Below, piece by piece: positions 1 to 5,999 of a stretch of DNA of 7,295 nt. Each line of letters opens with the position of its first letter. Positions within the stretch are counted from its first letter, which is position 1. Source of the stretch: Weeksellaceae bacterium (GTDB taxonomy: Bacteria > Bacteroidota > Bacteroidia > Flavobacteriales > Weeksellaceae); contig JAKOOI010000586.1 of assembly GCA_022701475.1 (NCBI GenBank), forward strand, positions 1 to 7,295, read 5' to 3'. The notes beneath the pieces were generated by a model, which saw nothing but the letters and a program-made list of their open reading frames with translations, had not been told where the DNA came from and did not search any database. Position numbers and translations under genes: made by a program.

Positions 1-365
1 GCTTTTTTGGCAGAATCGGTCAGGTAATTTCTCCAGATCCTGTAGGTATAGCCGTTGTTGCTGAATTCGTAATAATAGTTTCCGCCTGTTCCGTCCGGAA
101 TCATCTCACCGTCGCTGATGATCATGCTCGCCTTGGAAGAGAGCTTTCCGTTGGCAGGCCAGGATTGGTACAGGTAATTCCCGTTCGGCTGCCGGTCGAT
201 CTTGATCTTGAATTTGCTGGTCTTCACGATAAATGATTTCGGTACTTTCTGGATTGCTTCAATTGTGCAGCCGGTATCAGCAGCTGATCCGCTTCTGCTT
301 TCACTGGCATAAGCCATGGTACAGATAACAGCCAAAAAGGCTCCGGACAAAACTTTCTTAATCAT
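1..365 (-). CDS. Small secreted protein of unknown function, C-terminus cut by window edge
   Basis: I do not recognise this family. The visible 121 residues begin with a clear signal peptide: a basic start (MIKK), a hydrophobic core (VLSGAFLAVICTMA) and an AYA|S signal peptidase I site near residue 20. The mature part has one cysteine (C33), many Lys, Ser, Tyr and Asn, and alternating hydrophobic/polar stretches ending in an aromatic segment (GNYYYEFSNNGYTYRIW). This suggests a small beta-rich periplasmic or exported protein. There is no lipobox, so it is probably not a lipoprotein. Start choice: the frame is open far upstream and has other in-frame ATGs at 398 and 416. The ATG at 365 gives the most normal signal peptide and leaves room for a -7-like element at 399-406. 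The gene lies about 100 bp downstream of gldA on the same strand but seems to have its own promoter. Coding status is fairly sure; function is unknown. Confidence 0.72.
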   Translation of the reverse strand, partial: MIKKVLSGAFLAVICTMAYASESRSGSAADTGCTIEAIQKVPKSFIVKTSKFKIKIDRQPNGNYLYQSWPANGKLSSKASMIISDGEMIPDGTGGNYYYEFSNNGYTYRIWRNYLTDSAKK

Positions 366-398
366 ATTGTTTTTATTTGGTTTGAAATATACCTTCAT

Positions 399-406
399 CA
401 AATTTA
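399..406 (-). promoter_or_regulatory. Putative Bacteroidetes -7 element for the small secreted protein gene
   Basis: On the minus strand this reads TAAATTTG, an exact match to the TAnnTTTG -7 consensus of Bacteroidetes housekeeping promoters. It ends 33 nt before the preferred ATG at 365, which would give a leader of roughly 25-30 nt. I see no convincing TTG -33 element at the usual distance. The motif is short and AT-rich, so a chance match is possible. Confidence 0.4.
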
Positions 407-469
407 AAGCCAGCATGAACTTTTGCCGATTGTGACTTGCCCAGTGAAAACGGACGGCTGTCTTTTTGA

Positions 470-1189
470 TTACTGGTGTCCGGTGACAGGTTCTGTCTGG
501 GTATAATGCGCAAATGCTTCTTCCAGGCTGTCAAACCTTCCTTTGAATTCACCGATGGCGCAGTCCTGGAGAATGTTGCCCTTATGGATCAGGATGACGC
601 GGGAACACAGCGCTTCCACCTCCTGCATGATGTGGGTGGAAAGCAGAACGGTTTTCTGCCGGCCGATTTCCTTCACCACATTGCGGATTTCAATAATCTG
701 GTTGGGGTCGAGCCCGTTGGTCGGTTCGTCCAGGATAAGGAGATCCGGCTCATGAAGGATGGCCTGTGCCAGTCCCACCCGCTGCTTGTATCCTTTGGAA
801 AGCTGGCCGATCTTTTTGTTTCTCTCCGGGGTAATGCCTACCAGTTCGATGACTTCTTCTACCCTGGATTCCGGGATCTTATGGATGTTGGCCACGAATT
901 CGAGGTATTCCCTGACAAACATCTCCAGGTACAGCGGATTGTTTTCCGGGAGGAAACCGATTCTTTTCTTGCTCTCGGTCTCATGTGCGGTGATGTCTTT
1001 ACCGTTGAAGATGATTTCGCCTTCATCAATTTTCAGGGCACCGACAATCGATTTCATCAGCGTGGATTTCCCGGCTCCGTTCGGACCCAGCAAACCGATG
1101 ATTTCATTGTTTTCTATGGAGATACTGATGTCGTTCAGCGCCGTCTGGCCGCCGAATTTTTTGGTCAAGTGATGAATATGAAGGGGCAT
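470..1189 (-). CDS. gldA: Gliding motility-type ABC transporter ATP-binding protein GldA
   Basis: This is the cytoplasmic ATPase of an ABC-2-type exporter. In Flavobacterium johnsoniae, GldA is thought to pair with the membrane proteins GldF and GldG and is needed for gliding. The 239-residue protein has all the expected motifs: Walker A GPNGAGKS (35-42), a Q-loop position reading LPENN (80-84) with Glu instead of Gln, as is common in this subfamily, signature LSKGYKQR (130-137), Walker B LLILDEP (150-156), D-loop GLDP (159-162) and H-loop H186 in STHIMQE. The segment NNPLYLEMFVREYL closely resembles GldA. The frame is open to a TTG at 1210, but the ATG at 1189 is the better start: homologous sequence begins there and the TTG lies inside the putative -7 element. 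No gldF or gldG is nearby, as in F. johnsoniae, where gldA is separate. Presence of gldA does not show that the organism glides. A generic ABC-2 ATPase is the alternative. Confidence 0.93.
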   Translation of the reverse strand: MPLHIHHLTKKFGGQTALNDISISIENNEIIGLLGPNGAGKSTLMKSIVGALKIDEGEIIFNGKDITAHETESKKRIGFLPENNPLYLEMFVREYLEFVANIHKIPESRVEEVIELVGITPERNKKIGQLSKGYKQRVGLAQAILHEPDLLILDEPTNGLDPNQIIEIRNVVKEIGRQKTVLLSTHIMQEVEALCSRVILIHKGNILQDCAIGEFKGRFDSLEEAFAHYTQTEPVTGHQ

Positions 1190-1207
1190 AATAAAAACGT
1201 CTTTTTG

Positions 1208-1215
1208 CAAAAATA
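1208..1215 (-). promoter_or_regulatory. Putative -7 element of gldA, inside a terminator T-tract
   Basis: The minus strand reads TATTTTTG, an exact TAnnTTTG match. It ends 18 nt before the gldA ATG at 1189, implying a leader of only about 10-15 nt. It lies within the T-rich tail of the intrinsic terminator at 1209-1247, so one stretch may end transcription of the upstream gene and start that of gldA. No TTG -33 element is visible; the stem of the terminator occupies that position. T-rich DNA easily yields this motif by chance. Confidence 0.4.
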
Positions 1216-1247
1216 AAAATAAAAAAGCTCATTCCGGGGAATGAGCT
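1209..1247 (-). terminator. Rho-independent terminator after the 188-residue secreted protein gene
   Basis: An inverted repeat, AGCTCATTCC (1226-1235) and GGAATGAGCT (1238-1247), forms a 9-bp stem with a 4-nt loop. On the minus strand it is followed directly by TTTTTATTTTTATTTTT. It begins about 24 nt after the stop codon at 1271. Stem plus T-tract on the same strand is a textbook intrinsic terminator. In the other direction there is no T-run, so it should act on minus-strand transcripts only. Confidence 0.88.
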
Positions 1248-1270
1248 GTACGAATATTGTGGAATACCGG

Positions 1271-1837
1271 TTATTTTCTGGTTTTCTTACCGGCAGGGGC
1301 GGGAGTCCGGGGGGCTGCCGTTGCCGCAGAAGAAGAAACAGGGGTTACAGGATTTACCGGAGTCATTCCGGCCGCTCTGTCATACAGTGATGATTTTCCG
1401 TTGAGCTTTCCGAAAATCTTATCGATCTGCTTCTTGTTCAGCACCTGGGATTTTCCTACATACTTACGGTTTTTGTTGATGTACTGGATAAACTGAACGG
1501 TAGGCTGCCCCAGGTTCCTTTCAAAATGAAGCTCAACAATATCATTGGGAAGCTCCAGCACGATATTGCCTTCCGGAGTGTCGATAAACCCATTGGTGAT
1601 CAGTTCATAAAGCCCTGCAACATCTTTGTTCATATTCTGGAAAGAAAAAGAACGGAACGTATTCAGGTTGGCGGTATTCAGGTCCTGATAATTAATGGTA
1701 AATTTATCTTCTTTTTTATATAAACCTACGGAATTGTCCTTACCGATTTCCACCAACGAAACATTTTTCAGCACTTTGATCTGTGAAAAGGCTGAAATTC
1801 CGAAAAGGCATGTAAAGAGTAGAATTATTTTTCTCAT
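1271..1837 (-). CDS. Secreted protein of unknown function with Pro/Ala-rich C-terminal tail
   Basis: I do not recognise a named family. The 188-residue protein starts with a signal peptide, MRKIILLFTCLFGISAFS, with probable cleavage before Q19, typical of Bacteroidetes. Residues 20-157 look like a compact domain of mixed beta/alpha pattern, including KFTINYQDLNTANL, a hydrophobic segment around GNIVLELPNDIVELHFE (90-106) and a basic helix-like part near 130-145. The last 30 residues (159-188) are rich in Pro, Ala, Ser, Thr and Val, look disordered, and end in the basic KKTRK. There are no cysteines after the signal peptide, no membrane segment and no type IX secretion C-terminal domain that I can see. 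It probably resides in the periplasm. It is flanked by a strong terminator before gldA and by a long non-coding region upstream, so it is likely transcribed alone. The ATG at 1837 is fixed by the signal peptide. Confidence 0.82.
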   Translation of the reverse strand: MRKIILLFTCLFGISAFSQIKVLKNVSLVEIGKDNSVGLYKKEDKFTINYQDLNTANLNTFRSFSFQNMNKDVAGLYELITNGFIDTPEGNIVLELPNDIVELHFERNLGQPTVQFIQYINKNRKYVGKSQVLNKKQIDKIFGKLNGKSSLYDRAAGMTPVNPVTPVSSSAATAAPRTPAPAGKKTRK

Positions 1838-1911
1838 ACGACGATTTTTTTTATGTTTTTCTCTGGCTGTTTAAAAATAACAGGGGAACAAATAAATTTT
1901 CTATTTACAAA

Positions 1912-1919
1912 CAAAAGTA
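1912..1919 (-). promoter_or_regulatory. Putative -7 element for the 188-residue secreted protein gene
   Basis: The minus strand reads TACTTTTG, matching TAnnTTTG, 74 nt upstream of the ATG at 1837. The implied leader is about 65 nt. A second, imperfect candidate lies a little downstream: a TTG 17 nt before TATTTG. No good TTG -33 accompanies the first. The call rests on one short motif in AT-rich DNA. Confidence 0.33.
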
Positions 1920-1989
1920 ATAATTTTTTTCATATCCGGATGTTAAAATTCAGCCGTGATTCCTATTCCTTATTTGTTGAATTATTTTA

Positions 1990-2014
1990 AATAATTGATT
2001 TTCAGTCAATTATT
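1990..2014. repeat. Perfect AT-rich inverted repeat in the non-coding region
   Basis: AATAATTGA (1990-1998) and TCAATTATT (2006-2014) are exact reverse complements around a 7-nt spacer. The stem is weak because it is nearly all A-T, and no T-run follows on either strand, so it is a poor terminator. Its form suits a dimeric regulator site or a structured RNA, but no such role can be shown. It is about 150 bp upstream of the secreted protein gene. Confidence 0.45.
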
Positions 2015-2209
2015 AAAACGGGCCTTACCAGGCCATATCTATGAAACACTATCACAAGTATCATGCTAAACAAGTATAAATCAACTGTTAATATTGTTCA
2101 CGATTGTGAGAAATATTTTATATGCCATGAATATTAAATTTATGAAATGTGCATCAATGTAACAGGGGACAGATAAGGGGAAACAGATTATTTTGCCGGA
2201 TGGAATTAA

Positions 2210-2239
2210 CATTCCCCTTAGAAGCCGGTCAGGGGAATG
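2210..2239 (-). terminator. Candidate weak terminator of the glycosyltransferase-glf-hydrolase operon
   Basis: CATTCCCCT (2210-2218) and AGGGGAATG (2231-2239) form a perfect 9-bp stem with a 12-nt loop, about 105 nt past the hydrolase stop codon. On the minus strand the stem is followed by TTAATTCC, a poor T-tract. It is the best terminator-like structure directly after the operon, but the weak tail makes the call uncertain. The GGCCT/AGGCC hairpin at 2021-2034, followed by CGTTTTAAT on the minus strand, is a second candidate. Confidence 0.4.
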
Positions 2240-2345
2240 CTGATAAGATGGTAAATTAATGAACACTCTGCAGATGCTGTGAGGTGGAAATGCCCGGTAG
2301 CGGATGTCCTGTGGGAATACCATAGGCAGAAATCCGCTGCAGCTT

Positions 2346-3548
2346 TTACAGGATCTGGATTTCTTCAGCCGCCGGCACTTCCGGAGCTGACAGCTGTTGC
2401 CTGAATTCCTCAAGGGCAACTTTGCTTTCATAGTGGATTTCGCGTTCCAGGGTATCAGGATTGTGGATGTCCCACACACCGCTGTGGTGCCAGTGGGAAG
2501 GGAAATCCCAGTCCGGACGGTCAATAATCGGGTAGATACAGCAACCTAACAGCGGAATCCCGCTTTGCAGGATGGTGATGCATTCTTCAGCGATCATTTT
2601 CAGCCATGGGTATCTTTTGTGTCCGGCCATACTGGTTTCGGAAATCACTATTGGCTTCCCATAACGGATAAAAACTTCCTCCACCAGCGAATACAGGCTT
2701 CTCCACGAAGGATTCGGCGGGCTTTCATCCCAGGGAATATACTGATGGTCCGTAACGGTCCATTGGTTGTCACAGTAAAAGTTCACCCCGATCATGTCCA
2801 GGTATTCCGGTTTGCCTCTCAGCTCCGGGCATATCTTCCCTGTCAGCATGTCCAGTACCTGAAACTGTTCCTGATGTTTTTCGTGAGCTTTGAGAACCAG
2901 GGCGGTATCTGCCGGATCCGGTGACACAATGTGGATCAACGGTTCAGTGGCCATAATTTTAACGTGCGGATCCGCTTCCCGCATCATTTCAATCCCTTCA
3001 ATATAGGCTTTCATCATCATGTACTTCACTTCCCATCCCTGGCCTACGCAGTATGGGCTGGTTCCCCGTACGTCTCCACCCAGCCATGACAGGAAGCTGA
3101 CTTCGTTGATAGGAGTTACGGTGAGATTGCCCTCAGGGCAAAGGCTCCGGTATTTCAGGACAAAAGCTCTGCACAGATGGGCAAACCTCCGGGCAAACAT
3201 AGGATGCAGCGGCGTAAGGTCGTCCGGAAAACCGAAATGGCAGATGTCCCAGATGACTTCGATGCCGGAGGCCTTTGCCTGGAAGATAATATCTTCTACC
3301 TGGCTCCAGTCATACTCAAAAGGGGCTCGCTCTGCAAAGCTCCACCGGATCCCTTCGCGGACGGTAGAAATTCCGATTTCCCTGAGGCTGTTGTAATCTT
3401 CTGCAATATACCGGTCATGGCCGGTAAGTTCCGTAAGGTCTACCCGCTCTCCGAAGGCATTCTGATGGTCGGCACATTCAAATCCGCCCATGATAAAAGA
3501 GCGGAAAGGTTTTTCGGAACCCGGAAAAGTTTCACTGTACTGCGTCAT
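2346..3548 (-). CDS. Clan GH-A glycoside hydrolase-like protein, cytoplasmic, beta-glucosidase-related
   Basis: This 400-residue protein looks like a (beta/alpha)8-barrel retaining glycosidase distantly related to GH1. Visible landmarks are GGFECADH (21-28) at the first strand, VREGIRWSF (63-71) with conserved Arg, DICHFG (101-106), TPINEV (145-150) whose E149 fits the acid/base, NFYCDNQW (256-263), and VISETS (301-306) whose E304 fits the nucleophile. Motifs differ from canonical GH1 (TFNEP and ITENG), so the exact family and substrate are uncertain. There is no signal peptide or membrane segment, so it should stay in the cytoplasm. The ATG at 3548 lies inside the end of glf, with a 17-nt overlap, which supports this start and suggests translational coupling. 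It is the last gene of the three-gene operon. It may trim or transfer sugar on an intracellular glycan or glycolipid made with glf and the glycosyltransferase; that role is inferred from context only. Confidence 0.85.
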   Translation of the reverse strand: MTQYSETFPGSEKPFRSFIMGGFECADHQNAFGERVDLTELTGHDRYIAEDYNSLREIGISTVREGIRWSFAERAPFEYDWSQVEDIIFQAKASGIEVIWDICHFGFPDDLTPLHPMFARRFAHLCRAFVLKYRSLCPEGNLTVTPINEVSFLSWLGGDVRGTSPYCVGQGWEVKYMMMKAYIEGIEMMREADPHVKIMATEPLIHIVSPDPADTALVLKAHEKHQEQFQVLDMLTGKICPELRGKPEYLDMIGVNFYCDNQWTVTDHQYIPWDESPPNPSWRSLYSLVEEVFIRYGKPIVISETSMAGHKRYPWLKMIAEECITILQSGIPLLGCCIYPIIDRPDWDFPSHWHHSGVWDIHNPDTLEREIHYESKVALEEFRQQLSAPEVPAAEEIQIL

Positions 3549-4635
3549 CGTCTTTTGTTATTTTTCTGAACAAAGCCAGCGACTGTGCCACCACCTGGTC
3601 CATATTATAATATTTATAGGTTCCGAGCCGGCCTGTAAAATAAACATCGGGAGTTTCTTCCGCCAGTTTTTTATACCGGTTATAGACTTCCTGGTTTTCC
3701 TTCCTCGGAATCGGGTAGTAAGGATCGCCTTCCGCTTTCGGGTATTCGTATACTATAGCGGTTTTGTGGTGAACCTGTCCGGTAAGATGCTTGAATTCCG
3801 TAATCCGTGTATACAGATTTGAAGTCGGGTAATTGACGGTGCCCGTCTGCTGGTAATTTCCGGTGTCCAGGGTTTCAAAGCGGAAATCAATGGACCGGTA
3901 AGGCAGCTTCCCGTAGCGGCAATCGAAATAAACATCAATTGGCCCCGTATAGATCAGCTTCCTGTGGGGAATAAGGTCTACGATATCCCGGTAGTTGGTA
4001 TTCAGCATGATATGGATGTTTTCATGGGAAAGCATCCGTTTGAACATTTCGGTATAGCCATGTTTCGGCATTGCCTGGAATGTATCGGTAAAATAGCGGT
4101 CGTCCCGGTTGGTCCGGGTAGGCACTCTTGCCGTCACGGAAGCGTCCAGTTCGGAAGGATCCAGATCCCATTGCTTTTTGGTATAGCCCCGGAAAAACTT
4201 TTCGTAAAGTTCTTTTCCTACGGCATTCAGTACAACATCTTCAGATGTCAGCACGGGTTTCCGCTGTTCGGCTTTGGAAGCCAGGAAATCGACAACTTCA
4301 TCGGAAGTCAGGTTTTTCCCGTACAGGGTATTGATGGTGGTAAGGTTGATGGGAATCGGGACAAGCTGTCCGTCCACACTTCCTAACACCCGGTGCTCAT
4401 AGGGCCGCCAGTCCGTAAACCTGCTGAGATAAGAAAATACTTCTTCCGAGTTGGTGTGGAAAATATGCGGGCCGTATTTGTGGATCATGATGCCCTCTTC
4501 ATTGTAATAGTCATAGGCATTGCCGGCAATATGGCTGCGTTTATCTACGATGAGCACTTTTTTTCCGGAATCTGCCAACCGTTCCGCCAGTACGGCGCCG
4601 GCAAACCCGCAGCCGGTAATCAGAAAATCATACAT
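3532..4635 (-). CDS. glf: UDP-galactopyranose mutase
   Basis: This flavoenzyme interconverts UDP-galactopyranose and UDP-galactofuranose in the cytoplasm, the step that supplies Galf for polysaccharides, LPS or glycolipids. The 367 residues match the usual bacterial length. The N-terminus has the FAD-binding GCGFAG (8-13) and an acidic strand end, LIVDKR (28-33). Next come HKYGPHIFHT (52-61), KKQWD (153-157) and the mobile-loop region VPTRTNRDDRYFTDTFQAMP (171-190), with R170 just before it as a probable substrate Arg. R277 in YTRITEFKH probably is the second substrate Arg. PYYPIP (305-310) and the FAD-contacting GRLGTYKYYNMDQ (335-347) follow. All key motifs look intact, so it should be active. 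It overlaps the upstream glycosyltransferase by 8 nt (ATGTATGA) and the downstream hydrolase by 17 nt, showing a tightly coupled operon. Assignment of single residues follows the family pattern and was not aligned here. Confidence 0.96.
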   Translation of the reverse strand: MYDFLITGCGFAGAVLAERLADSGKKVLIVDKRSHIAGNAYDYYNEEGIMIHKYGPHIFHTNSEEVFSYLSRFTDWRPYEHRVLGSVDGQLVPIPINLTTINTLYGKNLTSDEVVDFLASKAEQRKPVLTSEDVVLNAVGKELYEKFFRGYTKKQWDLDPSELDASVTARVPTRTNRDDRYFTDTFQAMPKHGYTEMFKRMLSHENIHIMLNTNYRDIVDLIPHRKLIYTGPIDVYFDCRYGKLPYRSIDFRFETLDTGNYQQTGTVNYPTSNLYTRITEFKHLTGQVHHKTAIVYEYPKAEGDPYYPIPRKENQEVYNRYKKLAEETPDVYFTGRLGTYKYYNMDQVVAQSLALFRKITKDDDAVQ

Positions 4636-5725
4636 AAATACCGTTGCTTTTTTTTACGTTATTAATCAGGATGCTCATTTTCTCGAATGTATTGTCCCAT
4701 GAATCATCTGCCAGGAATTCATCTACCTTCATGAGCCATTCCTTTTTGCATTTTTTCGCCAGCTCCTCCTCACCGTACATGATGAAATCGTCTGCATGGC
4801 CGGCAATATAGACCAGGTTTTCTTCACCGTAAGGTTTTACGACGTCCTTGATGGGCGTGGAAATTACGGGAAGACCTGCTGCCAGGTATTCCGGGGTTTT
4901 GGTAGGACTTATAAACTCGGTGGATTCATTGAGCGCAAACATCACCAGGGCAATATCCCAATGGCCGATGTAGGCCGGAAGCTCTTCATATTTTTTCGGA
5001 CCCAGGTAATGGATGTTGTCTGCTTTCGGAAGGTCATCCGGATTGATCTTCACCACCGGGCCGATGATTACAAAATGCCAGTCGGGTTTCCGTTGGGCAA
5101 CTTCACGCAGCAGTTCAATATCAAACCTTTCATCAATGACCCCGTAAAACCCGAATCTCGGATGCGGAATGTCTTTCTGGTCCGGCTGGTCGGTCCCATG
5201 ATGCCTTGCTGCCTGAAAATGTCCCTTGTCGATGCTGCTTGGAAAAGGATGGATGTTGTGATGACGGTCTTTCTTAGCCTGGTACAGCGTATGGCCGCCG
5301 GTAAAGACAACATCAGCTTTATTAAAGAGTTCGGTCTCCAGAGTCAGAAGCTGTGGCGGAGCAAAACGGAAGGCGGAAAGTTCATCCATCGAGTCATACA
5401 GGGTAACCTGCGGCTTCAGGTGGCCGGTGTATTCCAACGCCATCGGGGTGTAATACCAGCACAGGTATTCTTTGATCCCATGATCTGCCATAAACTGATC
5501 GATAATGTTCCTGAGCCTGATATTACGGTCGGTTCCATGATCATCCAGAAACAGGGCTACAATGGAAATGCCGTCCTGCCGGGTAATCTGATAGGAATCT
5601 GAACCGGGTCTTGGCTCTTCGAAATAATAAACATGGTACTGCCTGGCAAACCGGCTCAGCAGATGCTGGGGACGCTGGTACACAAAATTCCAGTGGAGAT
5701 GACTGAAACATAAAATATTCTGCAT
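4628..5725 (-). CDS. GT-B fold glycosyltransferase, family 4-like
   Basis: A 365-residue cytoplasmic glycosyltransferase with no membrane segment. The N-terminal domain begins NILCFSHLHWNFVYQRPQHL (3-22), characteristic of a group of bacterial glycosyltransferases, and carries LYDSMDELSAF (109-119). The C-terminal donor-binding domain starts near FGFYGVID (191-198), passes through HFVIIGPV (217-224), IHYLGPKKYEELPAYI (238-253) and ends in the nucleotide-sugar site SPTKTPEYLAAGLPVIST (273-290), where K276 and E279 are likely donor contacts. The classic EX7E spacing is not exact. As first gene of the operon it precedes glf, so galactofuranose from UDP-Galf is an attractive donor, but donor and acceptor cannot be read from the sequence; it might instead add the sugar that carries Galf. 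The ATG at 5725 is followed at once by the conserved first beta strand, fixing the start. Function class is sure, specificity unknown. Confidence 0.9.
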   Translation of the reverse strand: MQNILCFSHLHWNFVYQRPQHLLSRFARQYHVYYFEEPRPGSDSYQITRQDGISIVALFLDDHGTDRNIRLRNIIDQFMADHGIKEYLCWYYTPMALEYTGHLKPQVTLYDSMDELSAFRFAPPQLLTLETELFNKADVVFTGGHTLYQAKKDRHHNIHPFPSSIDKGHFQAARHHGTDQPDQKDIPHPRFGFYGVIDERFDIELLREVAQRKPDWHFVIIGPVVKINPDDLPKADNIHYLGPKKYEELPAYIGHWDIALVMFALNESTEFISPTKTPEYLAAGLPVISTPIKDVVKPYGEENLVYIAGHADDFIMYGEEELAKKCKKEWLMKVDEFLADDSWDNTFEKMSILINNVKKSNGIYV

Positions 5726-5773
5726 ATGATTTGGTATTAATTATGTCCTGAAAACCCGGAAATCACGGGCTCG

Positions 5774-5795
5774 CTTTGCACTGGAGCAGTGAAAG
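5774..5795 (-). repeat. Hairpin in the leader of the glycosyltransferase operon
   Basis: CTTT-g-CACTG (5774-5783) pairs with CAGTG-AAAG (5787-5795) around a GAG loop, a 9-bp stem with a single bulged G. It lies about 50-70 nt upstream of the glycosyltransferase start, where it would be in the 5' leader or in the promoter region. It could be an operator or an RNA structure; there is no T-run, so it is not a terminator. Confidence 0.45.
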
Positions 5796-5972
5796 TAGCG
5801 GTGGATATCGTGGTGTAATTCTGAACTGTCTAGTAAATCTATTGTTTAAAAAAGAATTCATTTATGTCCAGGATCATAAACAGTCTATTGCAAATCAATT
5901 ATGCTTTCTTAAAATTCAGATGATTTATGGTAGATAAAATGAATAAAAAGGGAAAATTCTTACAGCCATCCT

Positions 5973-5999
5973 GCCGGTGAATGAATCCCTGAGACCGGC
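5973..5999 (-). terminator. Weak candidate terminator after sbcC
   Basis: GCCGGT (5973-5978) and ACCGGC (5994-5999) can form a 6-bp GC-rich stem with a 15-nt loop, about 19 nt after the sbcC stop codon. The first T-rich stretch on the minus strand comes only some 15 nt later, so efficiency is doubtful. Read-through into the glycosyltransferase operon cannot be excluded. Confidence 0.28.

Larger units (their letters stand above)
1838..2345. other. 508-bp non-coding region between two minus-strand genes
   Basis: This AT-rich stretch separates the stop of the glycoside hydrolase-like gene from the start of the 188-residue secreted protein gene. It holds a candidate weak terminator (2210-2239), a GGCC-stemmed small hairpin (2021-2034), a perfect AT-rich inverted repeat (1990-2014), a recurring AGGGGA-type motif (from 1882, 2164, 2176 and 2231) and a candidate -7 element (1912-1919). 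No tRNA, CRISPR or convincing small gene is seen. A frame that runs through it on the minus strand (2081-2524) is mostly an out-of-frame shadow of the hydrolase gene. Confidence 0.6.

Noticed and set aside
1190..1210. TTG at 1210 as start of gldA
   Set aside because: It adds seven residues not expected in GldA and lies inside the putative -7 element; the ATG at 1189 fits the family.
476..1216. Long plus-strand open frame of 246 codons opposite gldA
   Set aside because: It is antisense to a gene with all ABC ATPase motifs and its translation has no recognisable domain.
2081..2524. Minus-strand frame of 147 codons overlapping the hydrolase C-terminus
   Set aside because: About 40 percent of it is the hydrolase gene read in another frame and the rest is AT-rich non-coding DNA. 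There is no domain and no sign of a frameshifted hydrolase tail.
4796..5602. Plus-strand open frame of 268 codons opposite the glycosyltransferase gene
   Set aside because: It is a shadow of a well-supported gene; the translation shows no family motif and the region has no plus-strand promoter signal.
5755..5769. CCCG/CGGG inverted repeat near the glycosyltransferase start
   Set aside because: Only 4 bp of stem with a 7-nt loop; expected by chance.
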